DNA of 64,000 nt, taken from positions 88,835,312 to 88,899,311 of the forward strand of contig CM067369.1 in the NCBI GenBank assembly GCA_034401795.1, read 5' to 3'. This document shows positions 49,301-61,300 of this stretch, piece by piece (the stretch's first letter is position 1; every line of letters starts with the position of its first letter). The translations under genes were made by a program, and so were the position numbers. Source of the DNA: Chaetoderma sp. LZ-2023a (Eukaryota > Mollusca > Caudofoveata > Chaetodermatida > Chaetodermatidae). Below the pieces are notes generated by a model, which saw only the letters and a program-made list of their open reading frames with translations, was not told the DNA's origin and made no database searches.

Positions 49301-52300
49301 GTGGGGATTTGTGACGTATGCCCTAGGCTGCACATTCTAGTTAATAGTATTATCTTTAAATCTAATTTGAGCGGAAGTCGCTGCTGCCTCCGGTAGCATT
49401 AGTTTCCAGGTAAAACAGTTTCAAAATATCCAGCAGCATATAATTATGTAGTACATTATATAGACATGCATTGTAAATACGCTATCATATTTGTATGGTT
49501 GTAAATTCCTTTTTCAAAGCCAGGATATTTACCATGCATAAATGTACTCAACAGGTAAATTGAATTAACCCTTTAATGGTCATACTGGCCAAAACCGGCC
49601 TCCGCTATGGTCTTATGGAATGTCCATTTACAGGCCAAGAGAATACATTTTTTGAAAATTTACCACTGGAATGACTGGGTCGATAACCGAGCCAGTCATT
49701 CCTATGGTAAATTTTCAAAAATTGTATTCTCTTGGCCTGTAAATGGTCATTCACTAAGAAAAAAATTAAAAATTTTCTTGACCAAATTTGACCAGTAAAG
49801 GGTTGATATTCAAACAACTTACTTTAAAACTTGAGCAATTGTATTTGGTCCAAACCAGTTACCAACTAGCTTGCCTTCAGAAACACCCATTGATGCTGAA
49901 AATCAAATAAATTGTAACAACAGTGCAGCTACATGTAACAAAGCATTCAAGACAAGATTTATTCCAGGCCTGTACCATGTCCACTAATTTTCTTAAGGGA
50001 GACAAAATATTGGGCCATATTTTGTTTTAACCCTTTAGTCATCAGATTTGGTCAAGAAAATCAAAATATTTGCTTATTGAAAGTCCCTCCAGGGGTAGAT
50101 CTAAATTTTTTATGTCACTAGTGATTTTGAAAATAGACTAGTCCGCAGATAAATGCTCTAGTCCTGTTAAAGGGGGGGGGGGGAGAGGGACACGGTGGTG
50201 GGGCTCGGAAATCTACATGTACATACCACACAATACATATCCTATGGTACTCACATTTCCCACCAAAGTTTTTAGTACCCTTATCGCTTGATTTGATATT
50301 GCATAATTAGTTTGCAACTGCTATCAATTCTTTTAGCGCTATAATATTATATTGTACAGGGAACCAGGCACATGTAATTTGTTGTCTAGTTCTAGTAATC
50401 GGCAAATCACGTGTATAAATATATATATGTGCAATCATGTTAAATACAATTTTTTTTTAAATTTGGGAGCGAAATACAGGATTAATACATTGCACATCTT
50501 AAATAATACACGCCATGATCATAAATAAAGAATTAACATATTACGTGTCCAAATTGTGTTACTATTCTGCAAGTCATGACATTATCTTGACACGCATGCA
50601 CATATTTTTACAGCACACTAACCAGGAAGTTAATTATGTCAGAACTGTGGTACACCTTACCCGTTGCGGTAGCTTGGTTACCGTAGGCATTTATTTGGGA
50701 ACCAGGCTACATGGTTTCATACGCCGTGTAGCTACTATGTGCTGTGATATTTTATTTAAGACAGACTCTTAGGCGGTCAGTCACCAAATTGGAGTACGTG
50801 TAATGGCATAATTTTCTCAGTTCTGACTATCGCTATCCTACCGCCATTCTATCTTTAAAAAGTCATCAATTCAAGCCGGGAAATGATTAAATATCGAATT
50901 GTATTGTCTAGAAAGCATGCTCACGATGTTCTAATAGTAGCTTAGTGATAATTTAATACATTTTATCATAACGTTTGTCCCAAACTCGGTTGATATAGAC
51001 ATTACTAAATTTGACATGACAATGTTCCTAGATAATAGCAATTCTCATATCCCTCTCTACTCTCTAGGATAAAATGAACCAGAAGTTTCAATTCGTCGGG
51101 AACGTTACGAGTGTATATGTTTCTTGTCAAAATCTGTCATCGGTATACTTGTTTAATTACTAAATGTAGAATGTACAGGTATTCGCTTTGGTTTAATCGT
51201 TATGCTATATTATATGTAGTTTTCACGACATACATGTATACATATGCCAGATATGTCAGTATCGGTCAAAATCACTTTTATGAAATCTACATAATTACCC
51301 ATCAATTCATAAGCCATGCAACTCGGCTATGAGACAATGAGCAATTCTTGGATCCCTCTAGACTGAATTGGCAAAGTAATTCGTTTTACGACGCCAGCAC
51401 TTTTGCACACATTAAGAGATTTCGCAATTCGGTTGTCTTCGGATCTTTTATGTCCTATCATATATAAACCGAAAAAAGCCGAGCGTGAATTAAATGCAAA
51501 TGCTCCAGAATGGTTGCCGACTATGAACAGGCACCGCTATCGTAGATTTTAACATATATAGTTTCTGCAGTAATTTTAAGCGGGTAAGCTTGCGTGTTTG
51601 CAAGAAATTTATGCATTAGTTTTCTCAACGTCATGGAATATTTTGTATTTGCGACTAGTCTAACGGATAATTTTGAGAGAAATTTTGCACCAGTCCACCG
51701 GACTTGTGACCAACAGACTATAAGTAGTCCGTATGAGAATCAGGTAGTCTCAGACTAGCGGACATAACTAGAGATCGAACCCTGCCCTCTGCAGGCCAAG
51801 AGAAAACTATTTTTGAAAATTTACCACTGGAATGACTGGCTTGGTTCTCGAGCCAGACATTCCAGTGGAAAATTTTCAAAAATAGTCTTCTCTCAGCCTG
51901 CAAATGGACATTCCTCAAGACAACTGCAAAGGCCGGTTTTGGCCGGCTTGAATATTAAAGTGTTAATATCTTCTTAAGGCATTATCAGATATTAATTGAA
52001 AACAAGTTATTGCAAAGCAATAGAAATCACCCCACAATGGACCTTTCCAGTTTATCCATCCAGCATATGATGTCATATACAATTACATAACGCATAGCAT
52101 GATGGCATAATCAATTACAGCATGAATGACTCAATTTAGTCCATCTTAGACGCTTAATAGTCTGACACGTTGTACTAATTGTTTGTCTCGCTATTTAATA
52201 AACATGCAGTTGAATATTTTGAAACTAACTTGAATAGTCAGCAACAGCACCTAGTAAAATAAGTTTCAAAATATTCAACAACTTACCTGTATAGGTTTCT

Positions 52301-55300
52301 GTAAATTGAGATTCAGATACATGTAGTGCATGGATCGATCGATCCCAACAGGAGTGAGGTGTGGGTGGAGCTTAGTTAGAGATGGGCGGGGCATAGCTAA
52401 AACTAGAAAGGTACATTGCCTTCTGAAATGAGGTGCACATGAAATCTGGGTTAATTCTTCATTAAATACAATATAGAATACAATAGCAAGTGTGACACAA
52501 GATCAAGGGGGGGGGGGGCACAATAATGTTGCGACATAAACCGCTTTGTCAGAAACGTAAAAATTTGATACACAGAAAAACAGACCGATTACTGGGAGGA
52601 TCAGTGTTTTACGAGTTGTGTAATTACGGTATAGCAACCACCTACACACCAGGTTGACATGTGTGGTTTTCTGTCTCGCATGTCTGGTACTGGGATATGA
52701 TATGTGACACCCATGGTTCTGTGGTAGGTACATGTAGTTTGACTCATACACCAGATGTTGTGGTGTTAAAATCATGCCGCTAACCGATGAGCACCAAAGG
52801 TGTGAAACTAGTCGTGGCATGGATGAGTCTTATGGTTTGTGAATAACACATTGTACATTAGGAAAACGGCTAGATATCACAAACAATCAAATAATGGAAT
52901 CCAACTACATTTATGGCCCACCCTCTCCCCATATCCTGCTAAACTCTTCCGGGAAGAGTCTCTGCCATTCATTTAAACATGTAGAAATTGATTTGAATCT
53001 TTGAAACCTGACTTCCCAGAATCTAAATGTCGTAGATAACTATACAGGCAAGCTGTTGGATATTTTGAAATTAATTTGACTAGGGGGTCCTTTGCTGCCT
53101 ATGGGTCCTAGTTAAATTAGTTTCAAAGTATTGAACAGAATGTTTATTAAATTGTAAACTCCTCAAAGATGTACAATTCATACACTTTAGTGATGCACTT
53201 TCATTAGCTATAGAAAGCTATGCCACTTTGATTGTGACATCAGCTAACAAGTGAAAGATTTGATTATGACAGATGACAAATAAGTGAGAGATCGGATCCC
53301 TCATTCAGGTGGTGATAAAGATTTAAATTTCTCACCAATTTGTTGTATGGAATAGTTAGCATTCTTCTTGTCTTGGAATAACTTCAGTATGTTCATGTAT
53401 ATGTCATTATCCTTCTGTGGATCCCATCTCCAATCTAGAAAGAGAAAATAACCAGAGAACTTATGTTTACCCCATTAACACTCAAGTTGGCCAAAACCAG
53501 CTTATAATGTGGTCTAAATGTCCATTTGCAGCACAAAAGAACTCGTTTTGAAAAATATGCCTGGATTTCAGTGGTTAATTTTCAGAAATAGTCTCCTCTC
53601 CTTCTGAAAATGTACATTTTCTAGATGTATGAGAATAAACGAAATCATGGATTTCTTTTTTCACGAGAGAGTTGATACTTACATTTGTACCTCCTAAACA
53701 CTATGATATTCCCAAAATATCCACTTTCACTCAATAATCCGCCAGATTTTAAAAAGAAGGTGCCCCTACTGGACTGGGAGAAAGATGACAGCTGGGCGGA
53801 TGCCGGCCCCACCTCCGAGCATGCACCGACTGACACTTCCTTCCCATAATTTATTGGCTGACATAAAGCAACTATAACATGCCTGAAGACCGAGCCTCTG
53901 TGGGGTGGAGACGCTGGGTCTGTGTTTAGGAGGTAAGTATCAACTCTCTCGTGAAAAAGGAAATCCGTGATTTCGTTTATTTCACTCCAAGAGATACTTA
54001 CCTCCTAAACGCTCTATGATATTGCCAGAATTTGTCAGTGAATTCGGCAGGAGGGAGGCGAGGTCCAAAAAACCCTGCTCTAGGAGAGACAAGCTCCTTA
54101 TGTGTAAAAGCACTCACATCTAAATTTGTGTATAAAAACACAACCAGGAAAGATAAGACCATCGGCTCAGAACCAATGTGTCAGAGTAATATGCGCTCCC
54201 CAATCTCCTTTTGGGACAGCAGGAGCTAAGTACTAGTGCTAAAGTACTAAAGCACATCGAATGAAATGCTTCATTTCATAAACTCTCATGAGAGAACCAT
54301 AAAATTACACACCATTATAGAATGGGTAACGTGACATAATTATGTAAACAGCACAAGACATAAAACTTACTTAGTAAATCTTTGACATGGACATCATCAT
54401 CATCCCCTCGGGGAAGAAAGAAAACAATACAAGTCGTTGTTCTCATAATTAAATGAACTGTTTAAAAACAGTGAGAAAGCCTTATTTAGAAAAAGAACAC
54501 CTGATTATCCTTTTTAGAATCGATAAGGCGAGTATTGGTGGCGTCACGGAGATAATGTCACTGGGTTACCGACAATGTCATCCGTCATGAATGCTGTCTT
54601 CTAGGATTGCACGAGAGTTTAATTGATTGGTCGGATGGATGGAAGGCCAGATACAACTGCGTGTCGTCAGCATAAAAGTGATAGTTAAGGCCTCGGTTTG
54701 CTAGAAGCTTACCGAGTGGAGCTGTATATATTGTAAAAAGTAACGGCCCAAGTACCAATCCCTGTGGGACACCCGAGAGTAGCTCACATTCGGACGACTT
54801 TGCTTCGTTTACGATAACTACTTGATGACGACAAGTGAGATAGGATCTGAACCAGTTAATGGCTGTACCTGATATACCAAGTTCTGATAGACGTAACAGC
54901 ATAATATTATGGTCTATTGTACATGATTAATAACCAAAATTATTCAGATATTGAGTCACAAAAACCAAAACTAGCTTGGCAACAAGAAAGGCATGTGTTT
55001 ATAAAGTCAATAAATTAGAAGCAAGTGTCAGTCGGCGCATGCTCAGAGGTGGGGCCGGCATCCGCCCAGTTATCATCTTTCCCCCTGCCCAGTAGGGGCA
55101 CCTTACTTTTAAAATCTGGGAGATTATTGAGTGTAAGTAGATATTTTGGGAATATCATAGTATTTAGGAGGTAAATATCTCTTGAAATGAAAAGTTGAAT
55201 TTTTCTTGAAGAAATTTGATGATTAAAAGGCTAAGCCTCTCTATAAGGGTATACCTGTACTGTTTGCTTAAGAGATGCTGGGGTTTTACACCGGTAGTTA

Positions 55301-58300
55301 AAAATGATTTGTCAAGGAAATTAAAATTTGTGCTTAGTTAATGTCCTTTTGCAGGCCACGATAAAACTATTATTGAAAATATACTACATACATGTATACT
55401 GCAATGATTGGCTCGATAACTGAACCAGTCATTTCAGTTGTAAAATTTCAGAAGAGCCTTCTCTTGGCCTGCAAATGGGAAGTTCTCAAAACCATTGCAG
55501 AGGCTAGTTTGGGAAACTTGGTAATTAAATGGTTCAACAATTTACCTGTTCCTGTACATGATTGGCATGTACATGTAGGGGTGTAACGATACTGAAAAAT
55601 TGAATGTATCATGATATGTATCACGATATTTTGCTGAGCTTAGATGTACACCAGATGTATCGTCCTTGGCAAAGTGTACATACATGTACATGTATTATAC
55701 AAATCTGTAAAGGTTCTATGGACTCCAGGAGGACTGTGTCTATTACTACTATGCAAAGTATTATTGTGAACCTGGTTTATTAATTATGATCGAAGCAATA
55801 AAGTATGATTACTATCAATGAACCGTATTAAAATAGTGGGGAATATTGCTTAAAATGCGGTCTGCGAATGCCCAGGTAGTAGGTTACTGTGGATATAACC
55901 CGGAAGTTTTATAAAATAAATCGGCTTTGTTCATTTACATAGACTAAGGAAATTGTGAATGCGAAAATAACCGATTACCATATTAGCACATACAGGTGGA
56001 TAGGGAACTAGTCTCTGATAGGGCACTAGTTACATTGCAATCATCTCATGATGTCAGTTTTTCTATCCGTTTCAATCTTTCTCAAATCAGTCAGATTTCT
56101 ACAAAAGTATTATCGCCTCCCTTATTATACGAGATGTTAGCAACCAGATTCAATCATTTTGCAAGATTTGCTGACATAAATAACGAGAAATGTCCGAGAA
56201 AATGACAACCAAATTTCTTTTTTGGCATCCATTTTGGACATTATAATATTTTGTGGTAATGAATATTTATTAGTTCTTTACAAAGACGAAAAGATTATGC
56301 TTGCCAGGGGCTGTCTTTGAATGGTCATAGATGTATATTATTGCCAAATAAACGTTTGTTGCGCCATGACTTAAATCATTTTAAAAACATTTGCTTAACT
56401 GACACAATTTGGGCAGACCTTTCGGTAATTTTGTGCGCAATATTTTGAGTAATGTGTATTGGACTGCCAGGAACCAGGCCAACATAGTTAGTGAGTGTGT
56501 GGAACAGACTGGCAGATTTTATAGTATTCAATATTCATTGCCTCGAGAATTTTCATGCCTCAGATTGGCACACGTTGCGAGTCTGTATTATGGCGGGAAT
56601 AAAATTGCTATCGTAAACAACACACTTTAAAGTCAAACAGATTACTTGGCTACGATCTTTAATGACGCATTTCGCTAACATTTTTGTTTTCAAACGTCCA
56701 GTTTGTTCTCAAGTTCAGCGAGTAATCAGTTAGTAAATTTAGGTGTTCAAAATCTACAGTATACCTACCCATTCAGAACTGCCATTTGTAATATGCTGTA
56801 ATTCTACTTAGTAATACACCCAAGTCCAAAGTACAGTACAGCTCAGAGTTAACTTAATGTACGAACGGGTCTGAAATGCGTGCATGATGCGTTGAAGGCC
56901 CATTTCCAACGCATCGGTTTTAAAAACACAATGCATTCACGACGCATCTAGTTAATATTTTTGATGCATTTAAAATAATAAATATATGCGTTGAGAATGA
57001 GCATTAAATGCGTAAATAAGCAAGTTTGAACTTGTTTGATGTCCCCCAGAGATAGTGCCAAACGCGTTGTTAAAAACAAACGGGACAGACGCCAAAATTT
57101 AAATGCGTTTAAAAGATTCATATGTGCATTGCGTAATACCCGGCGTACATACCAACTGAGGGCTAGTTATGAAATACTATGCACCCCTAAAGCTGTAACA
57201 TGTACCGATATCTCATTGGCTTTTCGCGGAAATAAAACGCCCGTAGTGATTTAATGATTTTCTTTTTGTGACATTCGGTAGCTTTCGGATTCACTATATT
57301 GCAATGTAATGTAGCCGAGTATAACACATTGTTGTTGCCTCACTCGGGAACCAGGCCGAGGAAATGAGCAATCGCCGCACCCCCCTCTACGCAGCAATAA
57401 CATAGCTAGATGATAAATAGTGCCTTAATAAACCTGTGAAAGTTAACATAAATAGTCAGGGAGCTACATGTAATTTCATGTACCAGACATTGTTTGTTTT
57501 ATTAATTTAAAAGTCAAAGTGGGTGTTAAGATATTGCTTTATTGCTTTTAAAAGCGGCACCGCGAATACGTGTACATTTTTCGTTCCACCATTGTTGATT
57601 GTGAGTCGCTCAGAGACTGGTTAAAATAAATCACGTCACCAATTCGTTATGAATGACAACGAGACACATGATCAAAATTTAACTACGATAGTAATTTTCA
57701 TTCATTCATGACGTCAGATGTCCAGCAAGCCAATCAAATTACAGCTATGCTTTTCCGAGAATCTATGACTGCGCATAATTATCGATCGGCGAGTCGCGCG
57801 AGGAATTTCTCATTAGTGCTAGGCAGTGAATAAGTAACTGGGGTCATTTTGTTCTGTAAGAATGGAATGTTTACGTTACCAGACAGCTGTATCGGAACTG
57901 ATAATGCGACATACTGCCAATTATTCAACATTGAATGAGGCCTTTTCCTAAAATCATGACAGGAATGTCGCGAAAATTTACGGTACCCTGGCAAAATATA
58001 ATTGCATAATGTGTGTATGCCCGAGTAATCGGTTGCCCTTCTTGATCAACTCGCATAATGTTGTTATACCAGCGCGGCGTAATTATGAACGCATTTCACG
58101 TTATCAGATTTCAAATGAATTGTCTAACCAATATCATAAATGCGTTGTGTAATAAGTTCTGATACGTTATCAAACCGTTTCCAACCCATTTGTTTTACTT
58201 TCACACCGCGTTGTTTTACCGTTCACAACGGGAAAGTGATGCATCCATTATTTTAAAATAGACCAGCTATGTACGTGTCATGCATGCGTTGCAGACACAT

Positions 58301-61300
58301 TTTATGTTAAGTTAACTCTGAGCTGTACTGTAAATGTGTGAGAATCAAAGCCGAGTACTCGTACAGATGCTCTATTCTAGAAAAGTGTGTAGTATCACAA
58401 TACATGTGTGTGTGGATCGTACTCGTATCGTGTGACAAATGATCATGATACATCGATGCACCGATGGATCGTTACACCCCTATTGGCATACAGTTGAATT
58501 TCTGCTCCACATGTACTTGAAGCTTCAGAGTTGATAGAGCTAATCCTTAAATAGCGCTCAATCTGGTCAAAAACGTCTTCTACAGACCGGCCTTGAGAAA
58601 TCTCCATTTGCAGACCAAGATGGTTATTTTTTTTAAATTCTCCACGGGAATGACTGGCTTGATAATGGAGGCAGTCATTCTATTGGTAAATTTTCAAAAG
58701 GAATCTTCTCATGGCCTGCAAATAGACATTTGCTATGAGAAAACTGAAACTTTCTTGAGCAAGTTTCAGGCTGAAAGGGTTAATAAAAAATATCATTATT
58801 TGGTTCAGCTGAACAGCGAATGCAACTATATACATGTACATGTATGAAGCATTATTTAAACAAGAGGCCCATTGGGCCTGTGTCGCTCACCTGGAGCACT
58901 GTATTTTTGTCAAAATTGTTGGTGGGTGGTTTAGGAGTAGTCTTTTAAATGAGCTTGTGGACATTTTTGCATGGCCAATATGGCCACCAACCACGCTACA
59001 TTTTGATTGGTCCACTTCTGCCACATTTCTGACTAAGTTCCTTCCCTTGTACAAGCTTTAATGGCACTCAGTGCCTAATCATATCTCCAAAATTTCGGCC
59101 CAATCCGAGTTATTTTAGCAAAAAATAGGTTATCCAAGATGGCCACCAAACCATTTGCCCAATCAAGTCCCCTTGAACAAACTTGGTGCAGCTCTTGTCC
59201 TAGATGATATTTCATGCGTTTTGAATTGATCCCCCCAAACGATTTTAGAGATGATCTTTAAAGACATTTTTAAAAATAGACCAAAATCCAAGATGTCGCG
59301 AAAATTCATTTTAAATTTCCCACTGCTTGAGCATGGGAGATTTTGGTGGGTAAATGATCCAAGATGGCCGCTAAACCATTTATCTGACAGGCTTGAAAAT
59401 GGCAAATTTGAAAATACAATACGCACAAAAATACATAAAACCAATATTTGCCTCAAAATCAATCAAACAAAAAAATACAATATGGCCGCCAAACACGCTA
59501 TATATTGATAGGTCCATAGCGGCCCTTTTTTTTACAGATCCACTTCTCTTGAACAAACTTTAATGGCCCTTAGTCCCTAATCATATATCACAAATTTCCG
59601 CCTGATCGCTTCAGCAGTTCTGGGGAAGAAATTGGTTTTGTGAAAATGAGGTCATCCAAGATGGCCATTGAACCATTTGGTCAATCAAGTTCCCTTGAAC
59701 AAACTTGAGTGAGCTCTTGCCCTAGATCATATTACATGAGGTCTCCCCTCAAATGGTTTTAAAGATTTTTAAAGACATTAAAAAAAATTGGCCGAAATCC
59801 AAGATGGCCACCGGCCAAATTGGCCGATCGGCTTCGTTTGAACAAAATGAAATCTCTATGCCATAAGGATGCTTCCTGTCAAATATAATTTAAATCGGCC
59901 CAGTAGATCACGAAGACATTTTAAATCTCCCATTGCTTTAGTATGGGAGTTTTTGGCGTGAAAATGATCCAAGATGGCTGTCAAACCGTTTATCCAACTG
60001 TTTCGAAAATTGCAAATTTGAGATCAGAAAACCCAATAAACTACATAAAACGAGTTTCGGCCTCAAAATCCATCAAATAAAAAAGTCCAATATGGCTGCC
60101 AAACACACTATATTTTGCTTGGTCCACCGTAGCCATGTTTTTTGACGAATCAACTTCTCTTGAACAAAGCTTAATCACCCTTAATTGTTAATTATATACA
60201 TGTATCACAAATTTCGGCTTGATCGCTTCAGCGGTTCTGGGGAAGAAGTTGTTTTTGTGAAAACTGGGTCATCCAAGATGGCCGCTGAACCATTTGGTCA
60301 ATCAAGTTTGCTCTAACAAACTTGATTCAGCTCTTACCCTAGATCATATTTCGTGAGTTCTGAATCGAACCCTCAAACAGTTTGGGAGAAGATTTTTAAA
60401 GACTTCTAAAAATCGGCCGAAATCCAAGATGGTCGCCGGCCAATTTGGCCGATCGGGTTCGTTTGAACAACTTGAATCTCTATGCCTTAACGATGGTTCA
60501 TGTCAAATATCATTGAAATCGGCCCAGTAGTTCTCGAGAAAAGGATATTTTTAATTTCCCATTGCTTTAGTATGGGTGTTTTTGGCGGGAAAATGATCCC
60601 AGATGGCTGCCAAACCGTTTATCTGACAGCTTCGAAAATTGCAAATTTGAGGTCAGAATACCCAAAACCCTACATTTATGTATATAAAACCAATTTCGGC
60701 CGCAAAATCCCAAAAAAAAAAAAATCCAATATGCCCGCCAAATATGCTATATTTTGATTGGCCTACGGCGGCCATGTTTTTTGACGGATCAACTTCTCTT
60801 GAACAAACTTTACTGGCCCTTAGTCCGTAATCATATCTGCCAAATTTAGGCCTGATCCCGTCAGCGGTTTTGGAGAAGTTATTTTCGCTAAAACTAGGTC
60901 AACCAAGATGACCGCCAAACTATTTGACCAATTAAGTTCCCTTGAACAAACTTGGTTGAGCTCTTGGCCTAGATCATATTTCATGAGGTTTCCTTCAATC
61001 CCTCAAGCTGTTTCTGAGATCTTTAAAGACGTTTCTAAAAATCGGTCATAATCCAAGATTGGCCTAATTGGCCGATCGGGTTCATTTGAACAAACTTGAA
61101 CCCCTATGCCCTAAGGATGCTTCCTGTCAAATATAATTGAAATTGGCCCAGCAGTTCTTGAGAAGAAGTCGTTTAAAGAAAAAGTTGATGGACGGACGGA
61201 TGGACAACGGGCGGTCGCCACGACATAAGCTCACCTGGCCTGCTAATAAATCCTTGTCCAGACACTAATCATCAAAAAAGTCTGAAAAGTATAATATGTA

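Larger units (their letters stand above)
53636..55192 (-). mobile_element. Small DIRS derivative with captured LINE sequence
   Basis: 1557 bases. The same left tip (TAAACGAAATCATGG), right tip (CTTGAAATGAAA), inverted repeats and internal complementary region (junction 53979/53980) as the 6.9-kb element. Of the coding region only a short piece of the recombinase 3' end remains (54505-54577). LINE reverse transcriptase occupies about 54585-54930. It is non-autonomous and would depend on a full DIRS. Confidence 0.85.
53475..55234. mobile_element. Family B MITE split by the small DIRS element
   Basis: Left 53475-53635 (TTAACACTCAAG... TTTCTAGATGTATGAG) and right 55193-55234 (TTGAATTTTTCTTGAAG... 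ATTAAAAGG) restore a B element with no duplicated bases at the junction. Confidence 0.75.

Noticed and set aside
52503..52820. 105-residue minus-strand frame
   Set aside because: No motif and starts in a C-rich run; ordinary intron DNA.
57036..57254. 72-residue basic frame inside element F
   Set aside because: No helix-turn-helix or DDE motif; too short for a mariner transposase.
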